DNA from: Gemmatimonadota bacterium
GTDB taxonomy: Bacteria > Gemmatimonadota > Gemmatimonadetes > Gemmatimonadales > Gemmatimonadaceae
NCBI GenBank assembly: GCA_014192065.1
Contig: BJHH01000001.1
Location: 124,001 to 188,000, forward strand
Direction: 5' to 3'
Length of the DNA stretch: 64,000 bases
Under the pieces are notes generated by a model. It was given only the letters and a program-made list of their open reading frames with translations, did not search any database and was not told where the DNA came from. How positions within the stretch are numbered: the stretch's first letter is position 1; each line of letters begins with the position of its first letter. This document shows positions 9,186 to 18,133 of the stretch, piece by piece. Position numbers and translations under genes: made by a program.

Positions 9186-9322
9186 CGTCTACAGCGAGAT
9201 GATCGGCGCATACACCCACGCCTCGGCGACGACGTTCAACGGGTTCTCACCGGCCAAGGTCGTCCACGTCAACGTGGAGCGGTGAGCGGGGAAGTCGGTC
9301 CGTTCGGGAACCACTCCCAAAG
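9186..9322 (+). repeat. 137-bp direct repeat, copy 2 (inserted)
   Basis: This matches 4559-4695 at 136 of 137 positions in the same orientation. On the minus strand it supplies the last ~17 codons and the stop of the GNAT gene, so that gene's C-terminus appears to have been replaced or extended by antisense decarboxylase sequence. Confidence 0.95.
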
Positions 9323-9787
9323 AAGGTAGTCCTGTTCGTACCAGTGGTTCGTGAGCGTGGCGATGCAGCGGAACCCCGCCTGTTCGAGCACTGACCGAGA
9401 CGCGGTGTTGTCCGTCCGCGAGTCGCACCAGATCTTGTGCGCGTGGCGAGCGGGCAGCGTCACCGCGAGGGCCGCGAGTAACGCGGCACCAATGCCGCGG
9501 CCTCGGGCGTGGGCAGCCGTACCAAACCACGAGAGCCAGATCGTGGCGTCGTCGAACCGACTGACGCAGAACCCGACCGGCCCGTCGCTGTCGCGCGCAA
9601 CGAGGACCGCATGCGGATCCCCGGCCACCAAGGCGCGAAGCGACTCGGCAGAGTACTTCGCCAGCTCGGCGCGCCGCGCGGGTTCGTTGTAATACCCGAG
9701 CGGCCCGATCGTGTCGCGCATCAACGTGGCGACGGCGTCGAACTCGTGGTGCGCGATCGGGGTCACTACCGGTACGGTCAAGGACAC
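9269..9787 (-). CDS. GNAT-family N-acetyltransferase
   Basis: The product is about 172 aa from GTG 9787. It has GNAT features: a central WLSWFGTAAHARGRGIGAALL with the acetyl-CoA-binding RGRGIG loop, then SRTDNTASRSVLEQAGF, the usual beta5/alpha4 block. It would transfer an acetyl group from acetyl-CoA to an unknown amine. The end of the protein (from about LWEWFPNG onward) lies inside the duplicated 137-bp segment, so the native C-terminus may be lost. The frame also opens at ATG 9871, which would translate through a 10-bp tandem repeat just upstream. GTG 9787 or TTG 9781 places the start after the repeat and nearer the conserved domain. Confidence 0.78.
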   Translation of the reverse strand: MSLTVPVVTPIAHHEFDAVATLMRDTIGPLGYYNEPARRAELAKYSAESLRALVAGDPHAVLVARDSDGPVGFCVSRFDDATIWLSWFGTAAHARGRGIGAALLAALAVTLPARHAHKIWCDSRTDNTASRSVLEQAGFRCIATLTNHWYEQDYLLWEWFPNGPTSPLTAPR

Positions 9788-9800
9788 CCTCGATAGACGC

Positions 9801-9856
9801 GGTGGCGCGCGGTGGCGCGCGGTGGCGCGCGGTGGCGCGCGGTGGCGCGCGGTGGC
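9801..9856. repeat. Tandem 10-bp repeat (GGTGGCGCGC), five full copies plus six bases
   Basis: Five perfect copies fill 9801-9850 and a partial copy follows. The unit is not a multiple of three, so gain or loss of a copy would shift frame if translation began at 9871, or change spacing if it begins at 9787. It lies 14 bp upstream of the GNAT start. Confidence 0.95.
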
Positions 9857-10071
9857 TGCAGGATGTGACACCCCGTTGACACGACAGGTACTTCCATCAT
9901 AATCTCTCGTTCGGCCGTTCGACCCCGATTTGCCCTTTCTTGGTTCCTGCCGCCCGTGCGGCCAGGGATCCGTTGATTGAGCGTGCCGCAGTCAACATAT
10001 TGGCGAACGCCGTTGCAGGCTGGGCGCAATTCCGCGTCGAGCCGAACATCCTGCCTTTTGAGGAGTCCACG

Positions 10072-13000
10072 ATGCATGTACAAATAGGGGGACGCACGAT
10101 CCTTGCCGGGATTGCGTTCCTCCTCGCTGGCGTCGAGCTCGCCGCCCAAGCTGCCACTGGCAGTGCCACTGGTATCGTCAAAGATTCCGCGTCCGGCGCG
10201 CCCGTGGTTCAGGCGCGCATTGTCGTGTCCGGGACGACCAACGGTGCGCTGACCTTGGAGAGCGGTCGCTACACGCTCCGTGGAGTTCCCGTCGGATCCG
10301 TCGTCCTCGAGTTCAGTCGCATCGGATACACGCCAAAGAAAGTCACCGTCACGATTGCAGCCGGCGCTCCCACGGTCGTCGACGTCCTGCTGCCACAAGC
10401 CACCTTCTCGCTCGACGCCGTGGTTACGACGGCGACCGGGCTTCAGCGCAAGGTGGAACTTGCCAACTCAACCACACAGATCGCGGTGGCCGCGCAGGTC
10501 AAGGATCTGCCGATTTCGAACCTGGGCGGGCTGCTCTCCGGACGGGCGTCGGGCGTGCAGGTCGTACAGACCGGCGCGACGGGCACGGGCTCGCGGATTC
10601 GCATTCGCGGACAGAATTCGTTTTCGCTCAGCAACGATCCGATTGTGATGATTGACGGCATTCGCGCGACGTCGACGACGAATAGCGGCATCGGTACCGG
10701 CGGCTCGGGTCCGTCGCGCCTCGACGACCTCAATCCTAACGAGATCGAGAATATCGAAATCGTCAAGGGGCCGTCCGCGGCAACGCTTTACGGTACGGAA
10801 GCCGCGAATGGCGTGATTGTCATCACGACCAAGCGTGGGCGCGCCGGCCAGACGCGGTACAGCCTCTCGATGGAGAGCGGCGTCATCAACAACGTGTCGA
10901 CGTTCCCGGACCTTTGGTCGCTGTGGGGCAAGACGACGACGGCGCCAACCGTTTCGTCCATCTGCCTCCTAGCGGCCGTGGCGGCGAAGACCTGCGCGGT
11001 CGACTCTCTGTCGCACGGCAACGTCCTGAATACCCCTTCGCTCACGCCAATTGGCACGGGTGATCGCCAGCAGTATTCGCTCCAGATTTCGGGTGGATCC
11101 GAGGGGCTTCAATACTTCGTGTCGGGACAGACCGAGACGGAAACAGGCATCTATAAAATGCCTGACATCGAAGTCACCCGGCTCAAAGCTCAGCGGGGCG
11201 TATCGGTACTGCCGGGCACGCAGATGCGGCCCAACGCCCTCGCGCGAAACAGTCTTCGCGCCAACTTGTCAGCCCGGCTCTCGCCCACGCTGACCGTTCA
11301 GACCTCCTCAGCGTTCATCAATAGCGACGCGCGATTCCCCCAGAACGAAGACAACAGCAACGGGATGATGGTTGCGGCGCTTGGCGGTACCTGGCGCGGC
11401 GATCTGCGCGATGCGCAGGGTGATTCGCTGCGCGGGTATCGGTCGTTCATGATGGGCGACGTGCTCTCGCAGACCACGACCCAGTCGATCAATCGCTTCA
11501 TTAACAGTATCTCCGCCCAGTTCACCCCGGAGACTTGGCTCGCCTTCCGCGCGTCGGTCGGCTCGGACGTCGCGATACGAAACGACGCCTCCTTGTCCAA
11601 GGTCGGTGAAGGTCCGAATGCGGGCACGACGCGCACGGGCAGTGTCCAGAGCACGAGGGCCGAGCTCAACCAGCAGAGCGTCGACCTCAGCAGCACCGGC
11701 ACGTTCCAGCTGCGGCCGTGGCTCAGCACCAAGACCTCAGTCGGCATGCAGTACCTGCGCAATGCCGTCGGGAACACGACGGGTACGGGCATCGGTCTGC
11801 CGCCGGGCGGCGTCACGGTTTCGGCCGCGGCAACACGCTCCAGCAGCCAGTCGTTTTCGGAAAAGCGCACGCTCGGCTACTACATCGAGCAGCAGCTCGC
11901 GTTTCAGGACAAGCTGTTTATCACGGGCGGAATGCGTCGCGATGCCGCGAGTGCGTTCGGGCAGTCGTTGAACGCGGTGTACTATCCCAAGTTCGGCGCG
12001 TCGTGGATCGTATCGCAGTATGACTGGTTCCGTCGTCCCACCTGGCTCACCTCGCTCCGACTCCGGGGCACGTACGGCGCGTCGGGACAAATTCCCGGCT
12101 CGACCGACGCGGTGCGTTATTACTCGGCCAACGCCACCACGCTGTCAACGGGCAGTGACACGCCCGGCGCATCGCTCGGCTCGCTCGGCAACGGGAAACT
12201 CAAGCCTGAGTTTTCGGCGGAGACCGAGTTCGGGTTCGACCTCAACCTGTACAACGGCGCAGCAAACATCGAGCTGACGCACTACGACAAGAAGACGTCT
12301 GACGCCCTGATCAGCCGGCTGATCGCGCCGTCCCTCTCGGGGCTCACGAATCAGTTCGTGAACATCGGCAGCGTCCAAAACGCTGGCTACGAGTTGACCT
12401 ATACGCAGCGCGTGCTCGACCGGAAGAATATCGCCGTCGACTTCACGCTGACGGGTTCGTCGAACGTGAACAAGATGCTCAAGCTTGGCGAAGGAATCTC
12501 GCCGATCGCGTCGGGCAACCGAAACACGCAACGCAACCTGCCCGGCTATCCGCTCTACGGTCTGTGGGACAAGAAGATCACGTTCAATGACGCGAACGGC
12601 GACCACATGATCGTGCTGAGCGAAATGACGTTCAGCGACACCGCCGTGTATCAGGGAACGACCTTTCCGACGCGCGAGGTTGCCTTCTCGCCGATGGTGG
12701 AACTCTTCAATCGTAAGCTGCGGATCTCCTCGCAGTTCGACAGCAAGTGGGGCTTCAAGAAGTTCAACAACACGCTGCGCCACGAGTGCATGAACGGCGT
12801 GTCGTGCCGTGGCCGCTACGACGCGAGCGCTTCGTTGCAAGAACAGGCCTTCGCGCTGGCGACGTCGCAGTCGGTCTACACCGGCATGTTTGAGGACGGC
12901 GCGTTCACGCGCTGGCGCGAGGCGTCGGTGTCCTATGAGCTGCCGCTGCGTTGGGCGCGTATGGTCCGCACGAACTCGTGGTCGGTCGTACTCACCGGCC

Positions 13001-13140
13001 GTAACCTCGCCGTCCGGACGAAGTACACCGGTGTCGACCCGGAGGCTGCCGCTTCCAACAGCGACACGCGTGGCAACGAGGAATACTTCTCGACACCGCC
13101 ACTGAAGTACTGGACGCTCCGATTCAACTTTGGCTTCTAA
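10072..13140 (+). CDS. SusC/RagA-type TonB-linked outer-membrane protein
   Basis: The product is 1022 aa. ATG 10072 is preceded by GAGGAG with 6-nt spacing, and the preceding in-frame sequence to 9940 is not conserved. Order: signal peptide (~1-27), carboxypeptidase-like beta-sandwich (GIVKDSASGAPVVQARIVV, ~33-115), plug domain (LPISNLGGLLSGRASGVQV; IRGQNSFSLSNDPIVMIDG; GPSAATLYGTEAANGVIVI), then a long beta-barrel ending in an aromatic residue (LRFNFGF). It would import an oligosaccharide, peptide or other bulky ligand across the outer membrane with TonB energy. The SusD-like partner follows after 11 bp. No substrate-specific enzyme sits beside them, so the ligand is unknown. Confidence 0.92.
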   Translation: MHVQIGGRTILAGIAFLLAGVELAAQAATGSATGIVKDSASGAPVVQARIVVSGTTNGALTLESGRYTLRGVPVGSVVLEFSRIGYTPKKVTVTIAAGAPTVVDVLLPQATFSLDAVVTTATGLQRKVELANSTTQIAVAAQVKDLPISNLGGLLSGRASGVQVVQTGATGTGSRIRIRGQNSFSLSNDPIVMIDGIRATSTTNSGIGTGGSGPSRLDDLNPNEIENIEIVKGPSAATLYGTEAANGVIVITTKRGRAGQTRYSLSMESGVINNVSTFPDLWSLWGKTTTAPTVSSICLLAAVAAKTCAVDSLSHGNVLNTPSLTPIGTGDRQQYSLQISGGSEGLQYFVSGQTETETGIYKMPDIEVTRLKAQRGVSVLPGTQMRPNALARNSLRANLSARLSPTLTVQTSSAFINSDARFPQNEDNSNGMMVAALGGTWRGDLRDAQGDSLRGYRSFMMGDVLSQTTTQSINRFINSISAQFTPETWLAFRASVGSDVAIRNDASLSKVGEGPNAGTTRTGSVQSTRAELNQQSVDLSSTGTFQLRPWLSTKTSVGMQYLRNAVGNTTGTGIGLPPGGVTVSAAATRSSSQSFSEKRTLGYYIEQQLAFQDKLFITGGMRRDAASAFGQSLNAVYYPKFGASWIVSQYDWFRRPTWLTSLRLRGTYGASGQIPGSTDAVRYYSANATTLSTGSDTPGASLGSLGNGKLKPEFSAETEFGFDLNLYNGAANIELTHYDKKTSDALISRLIAPSLSGLTNQFVNIGSVQNAGYELTYTQRVLDRKNIAVDFTLTGSSNVNKMLKLGEGISPIASGNRNTQRNLPGYPLYGLWDKKITFNDANGDHMIVLSEMTFSDTAVYQGTTFPTREVAFSPMVELFNRKLRISSQFDSKWGFKKFNNTLRHECMNGVSCRGRYDASASLQEQAFALATSQSVYTGMFEDGAFTRWREASVSYELPLRWARMVRTNSWSVVLTGRNLAVRTKYTGVDPEAAASNSDTRGNEEYFSTPPLKYWTLRFNFGF

Positions 13141-13151
13141 GGCGACCAACT

Positions 13152-14513
13152 ATGCCATATCAGATCATGACTCGTAACGCTCGTCGCGCAGCCGGCCCAC
13201 TCGTGGCCGCACTGACGATGATCGGCTGCAGCAGCAAGATCCTGGGCGTTGATACGCCCGACGTCCTGTCGCAGTCCGCGCTCGGCGGATCGCTCGGGGC
13301 GACGACCATTCGCAATGGGGCGATGCAGGACTTTACGGTCAACTTTTCCGGCAACCAGGACGGATTCGTCGTCTCGACGGGGAACATGGCCGATGAGGTC
13401 CAGACATCGGATACGTTTGCCGACCGGTACTTCACCGATGGCCGGCGCCAGACCGAGGTATTGGGCGGTGCTACGAACTCGACCTATAACGGGCTCCAGC
13501 TCGCGCGCTCCGACCTTGGGTCAGCCATCACGGGGTGGGCCGCGGTCAAGTCGATGACGAATGCGGCCGCGAAAGATTCCCTGAGCGAGATGTATACGTT
13601 GCGCGGGGTCACCGAGAACCTGTTCGCCGAGGCCTATTGCTCCGGCGTGCCGTTCAGCGTCGTGAAACCGGACGGATCGTTCGAATACGGCGCGCCGCAG
13701 ACCACGGTGCAGATTTTGTCACGGGCGACCGCCTCGATCGACTCCGCGCTCGCACTGGCCACGGGGAACACGTACAAGTATTTCGCCCAGGTCAGCAAAG
13801 GTCGCACGTTGGTTAATGCGGGCCAGTTCGCGGCCGCCGCGGCCGCCGTGGCGGGTGTGCCAACGAGCTACAAGTACACGCTTTATCACTCGGTGGCCAC
13901 GGGGCGCCAGCAGAACGGCATCTACAACGGCACGTTCGTGAGTGGGTCGCGATACACGATTGGCACGAAGGAGGGCACGAACGGTCTCGACTTCCTTACG
14001 ACGCCAGCCGATCCTCGCGTACCGTGGACGCCGTCAACCCGCACGGGGTTTGATGGCACGAGCCGCAACCTGCCGGTGGAGCAGAAGTATCCGGCACAGG
14101 GTTCCTCGGTCGTACTTGCCGACGGAATCGAAGCACGCCTGATCGAGGCTGAGGCGCGGTTGCAGGGCGCAACGCAAGCCGACCGTGATGCCACGGTTGC
14201 TTTGCTCAACACCCTTCGGGCGACCGGGTTGGCAACGGCGATCGCTCCGTTGGCGGCGTCGCCGGCCACGCAGGATGCGGCGGTCGACCTGCTGTTCAAG
14301 GAACGCGCGTTCTGGCTCTGGCTAACGGGGCACCGGCTCGGCGATATGCGCCGGCTGCTGCGTCAGTACGGCCGCAACCAGGCCAATGTGTTTCCGGTCG
14401 GTACGCTCGCGCTCCGGCCGAGCGACACCTACGGGACGGACGTGAACTTCATCATTCCGTTCCCTGAGAAGAACAACCCGAACTTCACCGGCTGCATCAA
14501 TCGCAATCCGTAG
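13152..14513 (+). CDS. SusD/RagB-like outer-membrane lipoprotein
   Basis: The product is 453 aa. The N-terminus has a lipobox (LTMIGCSS), so the mature protein is lipid-anchored. The body is alpha-helical with the conserved C-terminal SusD-like block LLFKERAFWLWLTGHRLGDM and RRLLRQYGR. The family caps the SusC pore and captures ligand on the cell surface. It lies 11 bp after the SusC-like gene in the same operon, and a terminator follows. Confidence 0.88.
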   Translation: MPYQIMTRNARRAAGPLVAALTMIGCSSKILGVDTPDVLSQSALGGSLGATTIRNGAMQDFTVNFSGNQDGFVVSTGNMADEVQTSDTFADRYFTDGRRQTEVLGGATNSTYNGLQLARSDLGSAITGWAAVKSMTNAAAKDSLSEMYTLRGVTENLFAEAYCSGVPFSVVKPDGSFEYGAPQTTVQILSRATASIDSALALATGNTYKYFAQVSKGRTLVNAGQFAAAAAAVAGVPTSYKYTLYHSVATGRQQNGIYNGTFVSGSRYTIGTKEGTNGLDFLTTPADPRVPWTPSTRTGFDGTSRNLPVEQKYPAQGSSVVLADGIEARLIEAEARLQGATQADRDATVALLNTLRATGLATAIAPLAASPATQDAAVDLLFKERAFWLWLTGHRLGDMRRLLRQYGRNQANVFPVGTLALRPSDTYGTDVNFIIPFPEKNNPNFTGCINRNP

Positions 14514-14546
14514 ACTGGCACAGGTGTAAGGAGTGGGGGGGTAAAG

Positions 14547-14577
14547 ACGGGCGGGCCAGCGATGGCCCGCCCGTTTT
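14547..14577 (+). terminator. Rho-independent terminator after the SusCD operon
   Basis: A 12-bp perfect stem (ACGGGCGGGCCA at 14547-14558 with 14563-14574) closes a GCGA loop and is followed by TTTT. Confidence 0.85.
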
Positions 14578-14649
14578 CACATGCACAACGGCTACGCGCC
14601 GTGGTCGACGGGGGAACGCACGATCCCTCGAAGCTCCAAGCCATTGCGT

Positions 14650-14991
14650 TTAGCGGTTCTCGACGCGAGTATGGAATGCGCGCACCGCTACGAGGAGGGC
14701 TTCGAGGTTGTCATTATGCGTGACGTGCCCGCTTCCCGGAATCATGACGAACTCGCCTCCGGGAACGAGCGAAGAGAATCTCCTGGCCGACGACAGCGTC
14801 GCTTCGACGAACTCTCTCATGATGAAGAGTGTCGGAATCTTTATTGCGCGCAGCCATGGCGCCGCATCGCAGTTCTTGAGGGTCCCGCTGGATGTGAAGT
14901 CGCTGGGACCCCGCATGTATTCGCAGACGAGCTTACGGAATGCCGCCGCGCTGCTGTCTTCGTCCGCTTTGCTCGCCCTCAGCTGGCGCAT
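14650..14991 (-). pseudogene. C-terminal remnant of an alpha/beta hydrolase
   Basis: A 113-aa frame matches only the last part of an alpha/beta hydrolase: IKIPTLFIMRE, then FVMIPGSGHVTHNDN with the catalytic-His loop, then a final helix. The oxyanion strand and GxSxG nucleophile elbow that should precede it are absent, and upstream sequence (14992-15031) belongs to the leader of the lipocalin gene. It is most likely a 5'-deleted gene. Confidence 0.55.
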
Positions 14992-15031
14992 GACGGCGAG
15001 TCGCGCTGATCACCGAATATACTTCCACCTT

Positions 15032-15574
15032 ATGAAACACTCAACGATCTCGCCATGGATCGCCACGGCATTCGTCGCCCTGCTTTCATCGTGCGTCACA
15101 ATACCTTCGAGGCCGCCGCTCAAGACAGTGGCCGTAGTGGATCTGCCGCGCTTCATGGGAGACTGGCATGTGTTTTCTCACATCCCGTACTCGCTCGAAA
15201 AGGGGAAAGTGGGCACGCTGGATCGTTACGCGCTGAGGCCCGACGGGCGCATCCAGAACACGTTCCTGTTCCGGCGCGGCTCGCTCGACGCGCCGCTGAA
15301 AGAATGGAAAGGCGTGGCCTGGGTGCATGACAAGAAATCCAATGCGGTATGGCGCGTGCAATTTGTTTGGCCGTTCCGTGTGCCGTTTCTCGTGATCGAC
15401 CTCGACCCGGACTACCAATGGGCCGTGATCGGATATCCGTCGCGCAAGCTGGGCTGGGTGTTGAGTCGACAGACCACGCTCGATGATGCCACCTACGGTA
15501 GTATCCTGAAACGCATGGTGCAGCAGGGCTACGATGCCAGCCTTCTCGTCAAAGTGCCGCAGCGCCCCGAATGA
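15032..15574 (+). CDS. Outer-membrane lipocalin (Blc-like lipoprotein)
   Basis: The product is 180 aa with an N-terminal lipobox (FVALLSSCVT). The lipocalin start block is GDWHVFSHIPYSLEKG, followed by beta strands including RIQNTFLFRRG, WRVQFVWPFRVPFLVIDLD and YQWAVIGYPSRKLGWVLSR. Bacterial lipocalins bind fatty acids or lysophospholipids at the outer membrane and are often stress-induced. The frame is open upstream to 14708, but ATG 15032 gives the expected lipoprotein signal. It overlaps the SOUL gene by 4 bp (ATGA), so the two form an operon. Confidence 0.85.
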   Translation: MKHSTISPWIATAFVALLSSCVTIPSRPPLKTVAVVDLPRFMGDWHVFSHIPYSLEKGKVGTLDRYALRPDGRIQNTFLFRRGSLDAPLKEWKGVAWVHDKKSNAVWRVQFVWPFRVPFLVIDLDPDYQWAVIGYPSRKLGWVLSRQTTLDDATYGSILKRMVQQGYDASLLVKVPQRPE

Positions 15575-16179
15575 ATCACAACCCGCCCTTATTGATGAAG
15601 AAACGCATGACACTCCTCGTGCTGATTCCCGTCGTCCTCGCCACGTTCTGGCTCGTCGGCAACTCGCGCGCTGCGCCTGAGACACCGGAATACAAAGTCG
15701 TGCGCACGGACGCGAAGTTCGAGATTCGCGACTACCCGGCGCTCACTCTCGCTACCACGCCGATGAGTGGTGACGGGATGAGCGGCGGCTTTGGCCAGTT
15801 ATTCCGTTTCATCACCGGAAACAATGAAAGGGCTGAAAAAATCGAGATGACTTCTCCGGTCTTCATCAACACCTCGAAGGACAAGAAAACGATGAGTTTC
15901 ATCATGTCAAAGAAAGTGGTGGAGCAAGGTGTCCCAAGGCCGTCAGGCGACACCGTGACCCTCAGCAAAGTCGAGGCTGCGAGAGTTGCGGCCTTCCGCT
16001 TCAGCGGCAGCCGCACGGCGGAAAACGAGAAGGCCGCGATCGAAACACTCACGGGATGGCTCACTGCGCAGAAGATCGTCGGACAGGGCGATCCCGTCTT
16101 CGCCTACTACGATCCACCGTGGACGCCCACCTTTCTGCGGCGCAACGAAGTGATGTTCCGGATCGAGCATGGGCCATGA
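15571..16179 (+). CDS. SOUL-family heme-binding-like protein
   Basis: The product is 202 aa with an N-terminal hydrophobic signal or anchor (TLLVLIPVVLATFWLVG). A SOUL domain follows: YKVVRTDAKFEIRDYPALTL, FGQLFRFITGNN, EKIEMTSPVF, and the C-terminal YYDPPWTPTFLRRNEVMF typical of the family. SOUL proteins bind heme or porphyrins weakly; the bacterial function is not defined. It is translationally coupled to the lipocalin. Confidence 0.85.
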   Translation: MNHNPPLLMKKRMTLLVLIPVVLATFWLVGNSRAAPETPEYKVVRTDAKFEIRDYPALTLATTPMSGDGMSGGFGQLFRFITGNNERAEKIEMTSPVFINTSKDKKTMSFIMSKKVVEQGVPRPSGDTVTLSKVEAARVAAFRFSGSRTAENEKAAIETLTGWLTAQKIVGQGDPVFAYYDPPWTPTFLRRNEVMFRIEHGP

Positions 16180-16334
16180 CGCACCGGCCGGCAGGGCCCG
16201 GGGTTCCTTTTTCCATCTCGCCAAAGTGCTCATCGATGCACTGCTTCGCATGAAGCCCGCCTGTATTGAATAGCCGAAACATTCTGAATCCACACCGCTC
16301 CGCCACGCGAACAAAACACCGGACTTCTCTTTCC

Positions 16335-17372
16335 ATGAGCACCCTCAACACCATACTCGCCAAGAACGTCCTCCCCGATGCGATCATCCGCATAGGCATC
16401 CGGCAGCGGCTCGCGGAGACGCTGCGCGAGAACAAGAAGCCGACCATCGAGGCGCAGCGCGCGGCTCTGATGCAATACATCGAGGGCTTGAAGCAGATGC
16501 CCGTCGCCATCGCGACCGATGAGGCAAACGAGCAGCACTACGAGGTGCCCACGCGCTTTTACCAGCTCGTGCTGGGCAAGCATTTGAAATACAGCGCCGG
16601 CTACTGGCCGGACGAAAGCACGACCTGTGATGAGTCGGAAGCCGCGATGCTGCAGCTGACATGCGCGCGCGCAGAGTTGCGCGATGGGCAGAGCATCCTC
16701 GAACTCGGCTGCGGCTGGGGATCGCTCTCGCTTTGGATGGCGGAACATTATCCGAATGCGCGAATCACGAGCGTGTCGAACTCGCGTACGCAAAAGCAAT
16801 ACATCGACGCCGAGGCTGCGAGGCGCGGGCTGACGAACCTCACGATCCTCACCGCAAACATGATTCACTTTGAAGGCGCGGGAGAAGGTGTCTTCGACCG
16901 TTGTGTGTCGGTGGAGATGTTCGAGCACATGAAGAACTACCAGGAGCTGCTGCGGCGCGTCTCGACGTGGCTCAAACCGGGCGGCAAGCTCTTCGTCCAC
17001 ATCTTCACGCACCGCGAGTATGCCTATCACTTCGAGGTACGCGGCGACGACGACTGGATGGCGCAGTACTTCTTCACTGGAGGCCAGATGCCGAGTGATG
17101 GCCTGCTGCTCTACTGTCAGGATCATTTACAAATCGAAGACCACTGGTGCGTGAGCGGCATGCATTACTCGAAGACCAGCGAAGCCTGGCTGGCAAACAT
17201 GGACGCGCACAAGGCGGAGATTCTGCCGCTCTTCGCGAAAACCTACGGCGCGGATCAGGTCACTCGCTGGTGGGTGTGGTGGCGTGTATTTTTCCTCGCC
17301 TGCGCCGAGCTGTGGGGTTACAAGGGCGGCGAAGAATGGATCGTGTCTCACTATCGTTTTATCAAACCCTGA
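16335..17372 (+). CDS. CFA-synthase-like SAM methyltransferase
   Basis: The product is 345 aa from ATG 16335; the in-frame ATG at 16266 adds 23 unconserved residues. The SAM-binding motif is ILELGCGWGSLSLWMAEHYP, followed by ITSVSNSRTQKQYID and VSVEMFEHMKNY, the arrangement found in cyclopropane-fatty-acyl-phospholipid synthases and coclaurine N-methyltransferase relatives. It probably methylates or cyclopropanates a lipid acyl chain, or methylates a small amine. It lies 155 bp after the lipocalin/SOUL pair. That grouping of lipocalin and CFA-like genes resembles oxidative-stress lipid-modification clusters, but this is inference. Confidence 0.82.
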   Translation: MSTLNTILAKNVLPDAIIRIGIRQRLAETLRENKKPTIEAQRAALMQYIEGLKQMPVAIATDEANEQHYEVPTRFYQLVLGKHLKYSAGYWPDESTTCDESEAAMLQLTCARAELRDGQSILELGCGWGSLSLWMAEHYPNARITSVSNSRTQKQYIDAEAARRGLTNLTILTANMIHFEGAGEGVFDRCVSVEMFEHMKNYQELLRRVSTWLKPGGKLFVHIFTHREYAYHFEVRGDDDWMAQYFFTGGQMPSDGLLLYCQDHLQIEDHWCVSGMHYSKTSEAWLANMDAHKAEILPLFAKTYGADQVTRWWVWWRVFFLACAELWGYKGGEEWIVSHYRFIKP

Positions 17373-17374
17373 GA

Positions 17375-17640
17375 ACCTCGCGGCTCATCGCCGCCGTGTT
17401 GATCGCCTGCCACACGTCGGGAAACCTCGCCGAGCTGATGCAGCAGGGCGACAGGCAGGACGCGGAGTACAGTCCGATGCCGCGCTGCAATACTATCTGC
17501 CTGCGGAAAAGCTTGACCCCAACAACGCCGCGCTGCTCGTGAAGGTCGCGCGAGAATATGTCTTTCGCATGCCCGACCTCCCCTCGGCGGCGGAGCATGT
17601 GAAGTCCGGGCGCATCGCGGTCAGGTATATCGATGGTAAT
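17375..17640 (+). pseudogene. Frameshifted TPR-protein fragment
   Basis: Two adjacent frames together spell one domain. The first frame reads CHTSGNLAELMQQGDRQDAEY. After a +1/-1 change near 17460-17475 the second frame reads DAALQYYLPAEKLDPNNAALL and then VKVAREYVFRMPDL. This is a TPR-type repeat protein start that lacks the rest of the gene. The break and the short length indicate decay. It sits directly after the methyltransferase stop. Confidence 0.55.
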
Positions 17641-17662
17641 GCAATTGTACGATATTCACGTT

Positions 17663-18070
17663 ATGACAGAATCTGATCTAAATCCTCTCGTCATCTTCGA
17701 CGGCGAATGTGCAATGTGCAATCGCGCAGTTAATTTTATCGTCTCGAACGAATCTGGAACAATCTTGAGATTTGCCTCAAAACAGGGCAGCGCAGGGGCG
17801 CAAATGCTGGCTGAGCATGGGCTGACAAAGGAGTCTGCCCAATCAATAGTATTAATTGAAAATGGAGCTGTGTATCTCAGAAGTGATGCCAGTCTCCGTC
17901 TCAGCAGGTACCTCAGAATGCCTTGGAGCGGAGTCCATACCTTTTTATACGTACCAAGGCCCATCCGAGACTTTTGTTACTCGCTAGTGGCAAAAAATCG
18001 CCATAGATTTGTGGGGCGGATAGAATCGTGCGCCAATCTATCACCAGAGGTTAGGGAAAGAATTATTTGA
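17663..18070 (+). CDS. DCC-family thiol-disulfide-like protein (DUF393)
   Basis: The product is 135 aa. It opens with LVIFDGECAMCNRAVNFI, the DxxCxxC signature of the DCC/DUF393 family of thioredoxin-like proteins, and ends with a conserved basic tail. The family is thought to be redox-active, but its partners are unknown. Codons are clearly more AT-rich than in neighbouring genes (many AAT, ATT, AGA), which suggests acquisition from another genome. ATG 17663 is chosen from family homology. Confidence 0.8.
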   Translation: MTESDLNPLVIFDGECAMCNRAVNFIVSNESGTILRFASKQGSAGAQMLAEHGLTKESAQSIVLIENGAVYLRSDASLRLSRYLRMPWSGVHTFLYVPRPIRDFCYSLVAKNRHRFVGRIESCANLSPEVRERII

Positions 18071-18133
18071 GTTAAACGTCATACCGGAAGTTTGCAGATC
18101 CATTCATCCCACTCCAGTATCCGGAGAGCCTCC

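Noticed and set aside
4559-9322. Composite transposon flanked by the 137-bp repeats
   Set aside because: The repeats are direct, contain gene 3' end sequence and carry no transposase or terminal inverted repeats.
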